NCBI GenBank assembly: GCA_040437565.1
Contig: JBDOQK010000024.1
Coordinates: 310,001-374,000, forward strand
DNA: 64,000 bases
Source of the DNA: Albugo candida
Lineage: Eukaryota > Oomycota > Peronosporomycetes > Albuginales
Direction of reading: 5' to 3'
Shown piece after piece: positions 12,246 through 22,548 of this stretch. Made by a program: the position numbers and the translations under genes. Position 1 is the stretch's first letter, and every line of letters begins with the position of its first letter. The notes beneath the pieces are model-generated. The model did no database searches. It was not told the origin of the DNA and was given only the letters and a program-made list of their open reading frames with translations.

Positions 12246-12743
12246 GAGCTTGCAATGAAAGCCGTAGTAGTATCTGACATGTTACCAGAACGTTGTCCAC
12301 TTGGTCTGTATGTTGGTGTTGTATATTTCAATCGTGAGAAGACAACGAAAGCGCACCAGATATTATCCTCAATTGGAAGTATCCATAAAGAAGTTCACAT
12401 AAGTGGGCTAACGAATAGAATTACCTCCAGAATATGAAAAAACTTACCCATCACTCAGTAAACTCATAGTGCTACAGCTTCGTGACGATAAAATCCATAA
12501 AATCCGTATTTTGATCATTGCACCGTGTATGGATCTTACCTTGGGAAGTTTTTCATATTCCGGAGGTACTTCTGTTGTTAGCCCACTTATGTGAACTTCT
12601 TTATGGATACTTCCAATTGAGGATAATATCTGGTGCGCTTTCGTTGTCTTCTCACAATTGGAATATACAACACCAACATACAGACCAAGTGGACAACGCT
12701 CTGGTAACATGTCAGATACTACTGAAGCTTTCATTAAAAGCTC
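12246..12743. repeat. Long inverted repeat (~200-bp arms, ~95-bp spacer)
   Basis: Left arm about 12246-12449 and right arm about 12543-12743, in opposite orientation. Aligned by eye, the arms are roughly 95% identical over the central ~160 bp, and both encode the same peptide on their respective sense strands (beginning KASVVSDMLPERCPLG or KAVVVSDMLPERCPLG). A transcript through the locus would fold into a near-perfect ~200-bp stem. The encoded peptide runs about 60 residues in each arm, so the source was probably a gene fragment. In the left arm the same frame extends upstream to about 12135. I do not recognise the protein. Confidence 0.85.
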
Positions 12744-13080
12744 ACCCCTTCTAGCGTGGATGAATCAAGCATAGCGACAAACATGATTGTTAGCAATCCG
12801 AAGCTGAAGAAGAAATTGGTATTCTATAGAACACAGTTCTATCGAAACTGACGTTTGCTACAACAGAAGAACCTTGGCAAGGCTATACACCGCACTGAAG
12901 CAAACTCACATTGAAGTTGAAGGCTTATCACAAAATGCTGAGGCGGGATCTTCGCCATAACGTTCCGATATAACATCAGATTCGGACCTCAATGGTATTA
13001 ACTTTTATGCCACGGACATTTAGGCCCCAATGTTGATGTTGTATGATACCATGATTCGTGGAGAAACTGACCGCGATGGT

Positions 13081-13225
13081 AACCCGAGCAAAAAATTGAA
13101 AAGTTCACCTACAACGAGCAACAGCCAGCTCACGTTTCCAAACAGAGTTATACAACTCAATGAAGGCTAAGAGAGCTTCATTCTCGACGAACTCTTTTCG
13201 CTACTTGAGAAGTATCATATGAACA
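13081..13225 (+). repeat. Diverged direct repeat R1a, copy 2
   Basis: Partner of 7741-7905, about 5.3 kb downstream in the same orientation. It retains the peptide TYNEQQPA (TYNEQHPA in copy 1) and the ILDELFSLLEKYH block, followed by a stop. Confidence 0.55.
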
Positions 13226-13954
13226 ATGTGTAGCTTAGCCGTCTATCCAGATTTGGTATGTGGAACACTCCCTTGGGTAACCATTGTACCACTCTTGCAA
13301 CGGAATATAACGTTCCATTTCCCAATTGCTTTCATATTGGCTCTGTCTGCATAAGTATGNNNNNNNNNNNNNNNNNNNNNNNNNNNNNNNNNNNNNNNNN
13401 NNNNNNNNNNNNNNNNNNNNNNNNNNNNNNNNNNNNNNNNNNNNNNNNNNNNNNNNNNNACTATGATATAGCTGAATTGAGAAGAATTACGTGGAAATCA
13501 TCCTGTTAGATCCCAGGCATGTGTATATTCGTACGTATAGTACACATCCTTGGTACATTTTTTTTATTATTCAATCTTGTGGTATTTTTATTTTATTTTT
13601 CATTTATCTTGGTGTATATTTTTTATAACCCCTTTATTTTAATAGGATTTGTATCTAATGAATTATATAATAGCGTGGCATCCAAATTGAGTCTTGCACG
13701 ATTGTCGAAGAGAAAGCATTTCACTGAAATAGAAAATTTACAGCAGCAAGTTTTTGCTAGAATTTCTCGATGATTCAGCTGTATAGATAGAAAGAAACAA
13801 AATACACTGATTACGTATCAAAGCCGAGCAATATTTGATTTGAATGGAATTGCTGGCCAAAGCTCGAGTCTTCGCATGTATCTGAGCACGTGACATATAA
13901 AGTGAGCTATCATGATGAACGTAGAGTCTCTATATATACTTGCTGGGGCAAAAA

Positions 13955-14190
13955 TAAGATGCATGGTGTCTTTGTTACGTTTTATCCTATGCGATCGGCG
14001 CACGTATCTTTGTCAAAGAAAACGAAGCGGTGTAGCACAATTGAAGATAGCTAGATGCAAGCGAGTGCTACAAAGACTGAAACACATAGGTTTGTTCCAC
14101 GGAAGATATAGGGAACAAAGAACTGTTGGAAGAACTTGACACAAAGCTATGAGCAGCTTTGTGTGCTTGTCAAGATGATAATATGACTGG
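13955..14190 (+). repeat. Diverged direct repeat R1b, copy 2
   Basis: Partner of 8640-8885. It sits about 0.75 kb after R1a copy 2, a spacing similar to that in copy 1. Confidence 0.65.
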
Positions 14191-14886
14191 AGAGAGGGTA
14201 GTTCTTTTTAGATGAAACTGGGTCTGATGAATTCCGTGTTCGTCTTACTCGGGAGAGCTCTTCGTGTCACTCGTAGCTAAGGCGGAAATATCTAGAATGT
14301 AAAATGTACGTTTCCTTCAATCCGGGAATCCCAACTGGTCGTGGCAAGCTACATAAATCGTGTAAGTTGCAAATAGAGACTACTCATTAGCACACAAGAA
14401 TGCTGTTGCTAGGACCTTGCAACGTTCACTTCCGCAAGACTCCCAGTGGTTGTAATCTCTGTACGTGGTAGTATGGATTCTGTGATCACGAATGGATGGA
14501 CACTGTTCACAGTCTACACGACAATTAATAGTAACCCAAGCTAAGCTAGATGTCTTCCAAAATCAAAGATCACAGACTCCAGCATTATAAATATTGGCCC
14601 AACCTGAATGCACTTTTTGCACCACGAGATATTCATCCGTGGATAGGTCTGATTCCATTTTCGATGCCAATCCATTCTCAATGATAAAATAGCATGGGAT
14701 ACGTTGTGTTAAATAGTCGTAAACAGTTTTGATTCAGTCAAGTCGGGGTGAATATCTCTTCTGTGGCAAGGATCTGCATTTCTGCACACACGTTCGATTC
14801 ATAATCCTGGTTCATAAACAGGATTAGTATTGTTCTAGTTCTTTGAGCTATTACTACGTATCTCGAAGATAGCTATCATGCTGGAC

Positions 14887-16461
14887 TCAAGTGGGCCCTT
14901 GTGATGCCTCAGAGCTCACTGACTTTCGGCATATGACAACACGTTTCTCTCCGTGATCCAGCTTGTTACCCAGTTCAACATGTAACACGTCCATGTGTCT
15001 GAAATCAAAATCGTGAAATTCATCATGAGGATTTTCAAATGAAGTGGAAGTCATACTCTTTGACAAAGATTTGACACCGCGCTCAAGGTTTCTGAATTCC
15101 TGCTTGATAGGCTGTATAGGTGGTTGCACTTCTTGGAAAGACATCATTTCCCAATCTGTGGTACAGAAAAAAATGTGTTGTTTGATTTCCATACTTCCAT
15201 GAATTGTGCCTAACCGCTTCGATGGATTTCGGGATAAAAGACCTCGAGTCAGGTTCTCGGCTTCTGCTGATACATGATGCGGAAACTGTAATGGGCACTT
15301 GAGAATATTTCGTCTCATTTTTTCCAAGTTTTGGCAATACCAAGGGGGCAGGCCGGTGAGAAATTCGTACAATACAGCACCAAAGGACCACCAATCAACA
15401 GCTGTCCCATACTCGCAGCCTTCTAGAACCTCTGGTGCGACATATTCCCAGCTACCACATAACGTATTTGCTCCATTATTAGCTTCGGTCACGCCAAATT
15501 TGCTCAATCCAAAGTCGATCAATTTCAAGTGGCCAGATTCAGATAGTAGAATATTCTCCGGTTTCAAGTCTCGGTAAACAATTCCATGACGATGTAAGTG
15601 CTCGAGAGCCAATACCAGTTGAGCCGCATAGAATCTCGCAACTGTTTCGGTAAATCGACCAAGCATTTGCAAATGTGTGCATATTTCTCCTCCAGAACAA
15701 AACTCCGTCACTAATAACAAATAATTTGCTGTTTGGAAAGCCCAATGGAGATGAACCAACAATGGATGCTGAGTGCCCCCAAGAATATCACGCTCCGACA
15801 ATATCTTTGTGACCAGATTTTTCTCACGGATAGATTGCTTCGAAACAATCTTCATAGCGTATAGTTTTTGGGTCAGTTTGTGCCGAACCAAAACAACCAT
15901 TCCAGTTGCTCCTTTGCCCAGCACTCTGAGATACGCAAAATCGTGTGTTGTTGCCTTTGTTGAACCATTCGTATGGGGCGGATCGAGAGATGAAGCAATT
16001 AGAGTATCACTGTCAACTGCTATATCTTCAGATGCCAGGATTGCTCTCACTACTCTTGCACGACGCTTTACTCGAACAAGTTTCTCCTCACTACTATCGA
16101 CATTAGTCTCAACATGTCGAATTTGATGCCCTCTATCCGAAAATGCGCTTGGTAATTTCATGATATTGTCTGCCAAAGATGGATGAAGAGAATTTAACTC
16201 ATCATCAGAATCAGAGTCTGATAGGGATGCTGTATTGGAGTTTACCAAAAAAGGTAGCAGCTCAGATGAACATGTCCAAGTATTCATGAATAAAGGATTG
16301 CTTTTTTTATCACTGTGCCCGCAAAGATATTTCGAGCTGTTGCTTCCCATTGTCAGCTGTGATTGCTGCAGTCGAGTGGGTGTATAGTATACACCCATGC
16401 GGGTACCTTTTGAGCAAACGGTCCTTGAGGCTTTCATGGAGCTAATTCGGTGCTTATTCAT
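14887..16461 (-). CDS. AGC-family serine/threonine protein kinase
   Basis: A single exon of 524 residues. The kinase domain is at about 175-430: glycine loop LGKGATGMVVLV, ATP-binding lysine in YAMKIV, catalytic loop YRDLKPENILL, DFG motif IDFGLSKFG and activation segment TLCGSWEYVAPEVLEG, an AGC-type T-loop (compare TFCGTPEYLAPE). A C-terminal tail follows with PPIQPI and an FHDFDF segment that resembles the AGC hydrophobic motif. The N-terminal 170 residues are low-complexity, with an acidic serine cluster (SDSDSDDELNS). All catalytic residues are present, so it should be active. No PH, C2 or cyclic-nucleotide domain is seen, so the AGC subgroup is not assigned. It lies downstream of the HINT gene on the same strand. 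Confidence 0.9.
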   Translation of the reverse strand: MNKHRISSMKASRTVCSKGTRMGVYYTPTRLQQSQLTMGSNSSKYLCGHSDKKSNPLFMNTWTCSSELLPFLVNSNTASLSDSDSDDELNSLHPSLADNIMKLPSAFSDRGHQIRHVETNVDSSEEKLVRVKRRARVVRAILASEDIAVDSDTLIASSLDPPHTNGSTKATTHDFAYLRVLGKGATGMVVLVRHKLTQKLYAMKIVSKQSIREKNLVTKILSERDILGGTQHPLLVHLHWAFQTANYLLLVTEFCSGGEICTHLQMLGRFTETVARFYAAQLVLALEHLHRHGIVYRDLKPENILLSESGHLKLIDFGLSKFGVTEANNGANTLCGSWEYVAPEVLEGCEYGTAVDWWSFGAVLYEFLTGLPPWYCQNLEKMRRNILKCPLQFPHHVSAEAENLTRGLLSRNPSKRLGTIHGSMEIKQHIFFCTTDWEMMSFQEVQPPIQPIKQEFRNLERGVKSLSKSMTSTSFENPHDEFHDFDFRHMDVLHVELGNKLDHGEKRVVICRKSVSSEASQGPT

Positions 16462-16612
16462 GTAAAGGTAGAATTCCTGTCAAACAGATAGTAAAAAAAA
16501 GATAGTTGATGTGGTTTCTGACGCACATTTAGTCAGGTGCGATCAATCGACCGCAATTAAATTCGGGATACATTAAGTCGATTAGTGCTTTCTCTCAAAT
16601 GTACAGCGATAG

Positions 16613-17152
16613 TTAGCCGGGTGGCCAGCCTAATTTACGGCCTCCCAGTAAGTGTATATGCAGATGATACACGGACTGACATCCATCCGGACCGTCATTA
16701 ATGACAATGCGAAATCCGTTTGCAAGCCCTTGATCTTGTGCAACTTTACGTGCAATATACATTAGATGTCCCAGTATTGGTTTATGACGTTCTTCTGCAG
16801 CTGAGAGTTGAGACAGTCCATCACTATCTTTAGGGATGATCAATATATGAACTGGAGCCTGAGGATGAACATCGTGAAAAGCAAGGCACTGGTCGTCTTC
16901 AAAAACAATCTTGGCAGGAATTTCTTTCCGAATAATTTTGTCAAATATTGTGACGCTTGGTTTGCCAGTTCCGGCTAGACCAGCAGCCGCATCTGCGTTT
17001 TCTCGTTCATTAGTGTGACTGCTCATATCTTGGCCATATAACTTGAGCGAAGTGGAGAATGCTGAATGATTTTCGAAATTGAACCGGTTACGAATACTGC
17101 GGCAACGATGCAGCGAGCTCGTCGCGTACTGAGCGAATCTAATCAGCCGCAT
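16613..17152 (-). CDS. HINT: HINT-type HIT-family nucleotide hydrolase, probably mitochondrial
   Basis: 179 residues. The HIT domain fills about residues 68-179: start [19 protein letters not shown], the [15 protein letters not shown] segment and the catalytic triad region [21 protein letters not shown], all typical of HINT1/HINT2. The family hydrolyses purine nucleoside phosphoramidates. About 65 extra N-terminal residues are rich in arginine and serine and poor in acids ([20 protein letters not shown]), as in a mitochondrial presequence; HINT2 of animals is similarly extended. The ATG at 17152 was chosen to include it; a second Met (DMSSHTNE) could give a cytosolic form. The CLU gene starts 179 bp away on the other strand, so the two probably share a bidirectional promoter. 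Confidence 0.93.
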   Translation of the reverse strand: MRLIRFAQYATSSLHRCRSIRNRFNFENHSAFSTSLKLYGQDMSSHTNERENADAAAGLAGTGKPSVTIFDKIIRKEIPAKIVFEDDQCLAFHDVHPQAPVHILIIPKDSDGLSQLSAAEERHKPILGHLMYIARKVAQDQGLANGFRIVINDGPDGCQSVYHLHIHLLGGRKLGWPPG

Positions 17153-17331
17153 GTCAAATCCGCTAAACTGCTATACTTAATATCATACTATTTTGAACCA
17201 TGTCAAAGTTATCGTCACCCAGAACCAATCATACCACTTATTCCAACACCGCATTTAACTGCTACAAAAACTTCTTAAGAAAGCCGTTCAAATTGCTTGC
17301 AGCCAATAAAGCTATCACTTTCTAAAATAGG

Positions 17332-20300
17332 ATGGGTGAAGCGAAAACCGAACAATTGGACTCAACTCCTCCTGTGTCACTGCCTTCAGCGTCACCTATG
17401 AATGAGCAAAGAGGTCTCAGTGCAGATGATGTCGATCTACACAAAACAATGGAGGAGCTCGAGGATCCAGGCTTTTCTCTATATGTATTTCCACCAAATT
17501 GCACGACCGAATCAGATCGAATTCTTTTGGAGCATGTGACAGCTGCAGACACTGTGCTTTCATTACGTCAATTGGTTGCAGAGCACCCGCAAGTCGCAGC
17601 TTACACGTGTTACCATTTAGAGGCTGATATCAACAAGGAGGGTGAGCAACAATGCATTACTTTGAATGATTTTGTTGAATTGGGGGAGTATCCAGAAATC
17701 ATCGATCATGCAGAGATCAAGATGGTACTGGAGAAATACGATGCTCGTAAAGCCCGACAGCACGTGGGACGATTTCGAGAGATGCTGATAAATCCTCCGA
17801 TTCCACAAGCAGTTTTGACAGAATCCAATCAGACTACCATTGGAAAGAAGGCACGGACCAAGTCGATGCGTTCATCACGTGATGGAAAACTGTCCACGAA
17901 GAAGAAGAAAGGCACTTTAAAGTCGGAGGATGGACTTGAGACAAAAATTGCTACTTCTATGTCATCGCTTCATGCTGATCAAAAAGAGTCTTTATCTTAT
18001 GGGAAAGCTGACATTCCAAGCAAACTACCTCAAGTGTCAGATAAAGTCCATTCTACTCTAGATCAGATACAAATCCCTGTGGGTAACAATCTGGGTGATT
18101 ACTACACGATGACAACTTCTGGAGAAGACTTGTTCAAGTCAGAGAAGAGTGCAATTGGGCATGAAGAGGACGGAGGAGATTCTAAAAGTATGATCAAATT
18201 ACCGACCTGTATTCAAAGTATCGTGTTTTCCGGATTTAACCCACCGCCAGCTTCTCGTAAGCTCATAGGTGATCTGCTCTACTTGGAAATACAAGTAGAA
18301 GGAGAAGAATCCGTGCTTCATGTGACCTGCCATGTGGACGGATTTTTCATAAACCGGTCGTCACAAGGTCACTTTGACCCAAGATTACACAAGGTTCATG
18401 ACCATCGAGACCATTTGCTATTGAATGTTCTACGTCAAGCATCCTCAGTCTTTGAGACTTCATACCAATTGGTACTATCCAGAGCATCGATGCTAGCAAA
18501 AGAAGGCCCAGCTTCCATTCAATGGATGATAGCTGCCGGTAATGATATTGGGGGAAAGTTACCATGGATTACACCCAACAATGGATCACCTGAATCGCAC
18601 AAGTATGACAAGAATCGTGCTGAAGACGAATTATGCGCTTCTTATGGAATGGAAGAACGAGGAGTATTCCGTGATTGGAACGAAGAATACCAATGCTGCC
18701 GAGAGCTCCCGGCGACCACCTTGAAAGAAAAAATTGTACGAGCTAGAGTCATGTACAAGATCGTTACGGAATTTGTGGAAGCTGCTTCGCAAGGCGCGAT
18801 GGCAATAGTCGAAGGACACATTCCCCCGATCAACCCCATGGATGAGCCAAATGCTCATGTCTATGTATTCAATAACATCTTCTTCTCTCTTCCAGTAGAC
18901 GGAAAAAGCTCAGCTAAAGATGCTGCAAACCAAAATGATGAGGGAGGCTATTCTTCAGCGAATCGTGATTTACAAGGTGTTAAAGCTGTTAATGAAGCCG
19001 ACATCAGTGGTCTCTACACACTCGCTACCGCAATTGTTGATTATCTGGGCATCCGCGTGATAGCACAAAGTCTTATACCGGGAATCCTTCAAGGAGAGGC
19101 CGCATCCAAGCTCATTTACGGCTCAGTAGACGGAGGAAAAACGATCGCGTTTAATCCTAAAATGCACGAACTCATGCTTAAGGCAAGCGCGAAATTGCAT
19201 CTTGCGGAACGAGAAGTGCAACCGCTTGGGCTTGGATCACCACCAACAGATTCTGAACAAACAAACACGACCAAAACCTGCAGCAATAATGGAAGTGAGG
19301 AAATCAGCAAGGGGCAAGCCGGCACAGACATCGTAAAACTGTGTGGTCCGGTCGAAGCGAAAGGTATTCTTGGTTCAGATGGGAGGATGTACGCGCTTGA
19401 TTTGGTGAGAATTACTCCAAAAGACAGCACATTCTATGAACAGGAATCAGTGAGCAATATGAATGTTGACGGCTTACATTTTCAACGTGAGGACGACACT
19501 TATGTGGCGCTGCTTCGACCTGAACTGATCAATCTTTACGTATTGTGGCGCCGCAATCAGATTCGTCGAGCCAAACGCGATGTGAGCAGCGACACGAAAA
19601 AGTTGGACTTGAAAACGTCTGACGACAAAAAGGCACTAGAAGAAGGCATCGAAAATGGTGAAGGAACAGCAGTGAAGACGAAAGATCAACAAGCCCTGGA
19701 ATCTGCTAAAAGTCCGAGTGATCTGGAAAACACGAAAGATGTGAGCTTAGCAAACACAAACGAGAATGAACCTGCTCCAATACAGTTTAACCCCAATGTA
19801 TTCATGAAGTACGATGCTTGTGTTGACAAAGACCAAGCGGTAAAAGACGAGGCATTGGCAAGAGATGCAGCAGATTATCTACAGAAAGTTGTATTGCCGG
19901 CTTTTGTAGCGGATTTACGACGTGGGTCGATCTCTCCAGCGGATGGGTATTCTCTAGCGGAATTGATGCATTCGTGTGGGATAAATATGCGCTACCTTGG
20001 ACGTTTGGCATCACTGATTGCGAAATCTGAGACTTCTTCGGCTAGTAACACCGCTTACTTGTCAGAATTACTGGAAACGGAGATGCTTGCTCGTGCAACT
20101 AAGCACCTGATCTGCAGTATCGTTTCTTCCGATCCCGTTACTCGTGCTGCACCCGGTCAAGCCTTGATATGCATTCTGAATGCAATCTTTGGTGGTTGCG
20201 TGGACACCCACAGCAACAATGTTGCGTCTGAAGAAAAACAGACGCAAACTGAAAAGAAGATTGGGTCGAATCAAACAAGCAACGGGACGTCCACGAATGG

Positions 20301-21414
20301 AGTAGCAAAGCATCTTTCAGAAGAAATTGAGCAGCATCTTGATACCAGCGCAATTTGGACCAAGCTCAATGAGCACATCAAAAACCATTTCGACTTTGAA
20401 CTTTCTCTATGGGGTAGCCGTAACAATGACACGGCATTGAAGCGTGTGCATCCCCATGTCCTGTTGCGCCGCATATGTCAACATACGGGCCTCCGAGTTC
20501 GTAGTCGAGATTATGACTTCAAGATTGCTGCACCATTTACAATCACTGATATCACTGGTGTTGTTCCGATTGTGAAAGACTCTCTTCGAAATCATCCTCT
20601 TCCATTAGCCAAGCAACTTCTCGAGCGTGGGCGTTTCTATTTGAGTACCGGATCCTTAGCTTCTGCTTACGAGCTTCTTCAGGAATCATCAGCTCTACTA
20701 TTTCAAGTATGTGGAGCAGCGCACGAAGATGCCGCGCTTTGCAGTTCTTCTTTGGCGACAGTTTTGTATCATGCTGGTGATGTCGCAGGCGCAATTGCCC
20801 AACAGCAACGCGCGTTGATCCTCTACACGCAACTGAATGGAATCGATTATCACGACACCATCTTTGCACATGCCAATTTGGCTCTCTTTTTGCACGCCAA
20901 TAACCAGTCTGATCTTGCGGCTTTACACATGCGTCGATCTATTTACTTACTGGAACTTTGTGCTGGCACGAATTCTCCAGAACTTGGCTCATTATACTTC
21001 AAATTGGGAATGATATGCCAGGACGCCGGTCATCTCGCTCTCGCACTCAAATGCCATCAAGAGTCTCTCCGTCGCGGTGATTCGGATTGTTTGCAGTCCG
21101 CAACGACGTATCATCAAATGGCGCTTGCGTGTGCTCTGGTGGGTGATTTTCGCGAAGCATTAAGTCATGAGAAAAAGGTATACGCCATTTACAAAGAGAT
21201 TCTCGGCGAGAAGGAAACGCACACGTTGGAGTCGGCGAAATTTATGACTCGTTTTACAGAGAAGGCGGTAGAGGGAGCTAAAGGACGTCGAGAAGTGGAT
21301 GCTGCAGCTGCCGCTGATGCAATCGCAAAGCAATTGCTGCAAGAGCTGGACCAGAGCACTTGTACAGGAAAGAAGAAAAAGGTCAAGAAAGGAAAGCAAT
21401 CGATTACGAAATAA
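17332..21414 (+). CDS. CLU: Clustered mitochondria protein (CLU/CluA homologue)
   Basis: A single exon of 1360 residues, the normal CLU length. In order: an N-terminal CLU_N ubiquitin-like region (about 45-140), a GSKIP-like segment (about 300-390), the CLU domain (about 400-660, with the block AYVFNNIFFSLPVD-like HVYVFNNIFFSLPVDG), an eIF3-p135-like middle region (about 850-1060) and TPR repeats (about 1120-1300; for example GAIAQQQRALILYTQL and LALKCHQESLRRGD). The C-terminus is lysine-rich. CLU proteins bind mRNAs of mitochondrial proteins and keep mitochondria distributed in the cytoplasm. Loss causes clustering in Dictyostelium, yeast and flies. The intact frame and complete domain order make the call secure. 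Confidence 0.95.
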   Translation: MGEAKTEQLDSTPPVSLPSASPMNEQRGLSADDVDLHKTMEELEDPGFSLYVFPPNCTTESDRILLEHVTAADTVLSLRQLVAEHPQVAAYTCYHLEADINKEGEQQCITLNDFVELGEYPEIIDHAEIKMVLEKYDARKARQHVGRFREMLINPPIPQAVLTESNQTTIGKKARTKSMRSSRDGKLSTKKKKGTLKSEDGLETKIATSMSSLHADQKESLSYGKADIPSKLPQVSDKVHSTLDQIQIPVGNNLGDYYTMTTSGEDLFKSEKSAIGHEEDGGDSKSMIKLPTCIQSIVFSGFNPPPASRKLIGDLLYLEIQVEGEESVLHVTCHVDGFFINRSSQGHFDPRLHKVHDHRDHLLLNVLRQASSVFETSYQLVLSRASMLAKEGPASIQWMIAAGNDIGGKLPWITPNNGSPESHKYDKNRAEDELCASYGMEERGVFRDWNEEYQCCRELPATTLKEKIVRARVMYKIVTEFVEAASQGAMAIVEGHIPPINPMDEPNAHVYVFNNIFFSLPVDGKSSAKDAANQNDEGGYSSANRDLQGVKAVNEADISGLYTLATAIVDYLGIRVIAQSLIPGILQGEAASKLIYGSVDGGKTIAFNPKMHELMLKASAKLHLAEREVQPLGLGSPPTDSEQTNTTKTCSNNGSEEISKGQAGTDIVKLCGPVEAKGILGSDGRMYALDLVRITPKDSTFYEQESVSNMNVDGLHFQREDDTYVALLRPELINLYVLWRRNQIRRAKRDVSSDTKKLDLKTSDDKKALEEGIENGEGTAVKTKDQQALESAKSPSDLENTKDVSLANTNENEPAPIQFNPNVFMKYDACVDKDQAVKDEALARDAADYLQKVVLPAFVADLRRGSISPADGYSLAELMHSCGINMRYLGRLASLIAKSETSSASNTAYLSELLETEMLARATKHLICSIVSSDPVTRAAPGQALICILNAIFGGCVDTHSNNVASEEKQTQTEKKIGSNQTSNGTSTNGVAKHLSEEIEQHLDTSAIWTKLNEHIKNHFDFELSLWGSRNNDTALKRVHPHVLLRRICQHTGLRVRSRDYDFKIAAPFTITDITGVVPIVKDSLRNHPLPLAKQLLERGRFYLSTGSLASAYELLQESSALLFQVCGAAHEDAALCSSSLATVLYHAGDVAGAIAQQQRALILYTQLNGIDYHDTIFAHANLALFLHANNQSDLAALHMRRSIYLLELCAGTNSPELGSLYFKLGMICQDAGHLALALKCHQESLRRGDSDCLQSATTYHQMALACALVGDFREALSHEKKVYAIYKEILGEKETHTLESAKFMTRFTEKAVEGAKGRREVDAAAAADAIAKQLLQELDQSTCTGKKKKVKKGKQSITK

Positions 21415-22548
21415 TGATTATTTCCAATAGAATTATTTGAAAATATCTGAGCTATTTGTGATTTCGTAAACGTCACGGCGTCCATGTCGCGCCGATTATT
21501 GAGCATTTCACCCGATGGTTGAAATGAAGCGGTATCCCCATCGCAGCAAACTTTTCTGAGTCAACATTCTTTGCCAGCCCCTCGCTGTGAGTGTAAGCTC
21601 AGCCGAACCCCAGACGTAGTTTGTTGGCTGGATTTTACAGATTCTTCTCGCGATTAGTGCATTCTTTTGCCAGCAGAAACGTGCGGTGCGAGCGAAGAAC
21701 TTTCCTCGAAGAGACAACTTAAACGGCTCTGATGGTAATCACTTAGATCTAAGGTCAAATTTATTGCGTTCGTGGTCTCGAACTCATCAGGGTTTGATGC
21801 CCATACAGACAGCGATGGCCAGGTAAATCGATGAAGCCACGACGATTGGATTGCATTCCATTGGTGGCATTACATTTGAAGTTAGATGTTTCTTTGCTCT
21901 GGATATTTGAGACCATTTCATTCGTAAACGACAGCACCAATGTGTTGATTGAAAAAGCGTTGGACCTTCTGCGTCGATTGCTTGTTCTGATAGCTTACAA
22001 GAAGCTGACTTGAACCGATATCGTAAATACTTGTAGTGACTCCACCGATTCAAAGCATCTAAGCATTGAACATTATGCAATTCGGGGAAAGAGACATATA
22101 AATACCTCTTTCCATCTAGTTGCTAGTGNNNNNNNNNNNNNNNNNNNNNNNNNNNNNNNNNNNNNNNNNNNNNNNNNNNNNNNNNNNNNNNNNNNNNNNN
22201 NNNNNNNNNNNNNNNNNNNNNNNNNNNNTTTCAGCTAAAGCCACATCGTCTAGCGTCACAATATCATCCGAGGGGCGAGTATCATTTTTCTCTCGTCAAT
22301 TATTCTATCATATGTGGTACGAAAGAAACAAAGGTGATGCGTTCTTCTAGCAGTTGACCTACGCGGTATTTGTCTCGGGTTCGAATACGTCTCCTGAGAA
22401 AGTGAATTTGAAGCAAAAGGATGTGCTGGCGTGATGACGTAAACGCAATAAAGAAAAAGACCCGGCATCCATACGGGAACACGCATCCTTTCAAGATCGT
22501 CCCAACAGAACAACAGCGCTCAAATTTATCCAATCCCAATTCTGTAAA
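21415..22548. other. Intergenic with unresolved short frames and one gap
   Basis: Between CLU and CHMP5. It contains a 100-N gap (22129-22228) with no duplicated flank. A minus-strand frame ending at 21787 closes with a hydrophobic tail (SSIYLAIAVCMGIKP) that could be the last exon of a small membrane protein, but I found no convincing upstream exon. Another minus-strand frame at 21508-21717 is basic and lacks an ATG. Neither is called as a gene. Confidence 0.4.

Larger units (their letters stand above)
6767..14886. other. Gene-poor region with decayed repeats
   Basis: About 8 kb with only short open frames and no recognisable intact gene. It holds three pairs of diverged direct repeats in the same order, one long inverted repeat (listed separately), an AT-rich stretch near 13550-13680, and a 100-N gap at 13360-13459 without duplicated flanks. 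I cannot assign a function to any frame here. A spliced gene with very short exons could still be hidden. Confidence 0.6.

Noticed and set aside
13519-13773. 84-codon frame with a strongly hydrophobic N-terminus
   Set aside because: It lies in an AT-rich low-complexity stretch where T-rich codons give Phe/Leu/Ile by composition alone; no homology or gene context.
21508-21717. Basic minus-strand frame, possibly a mitochondrial ribosomal protein
   Set aside because: No ATG and no match to a ribosomal protein signature that I know; left as unassigned.
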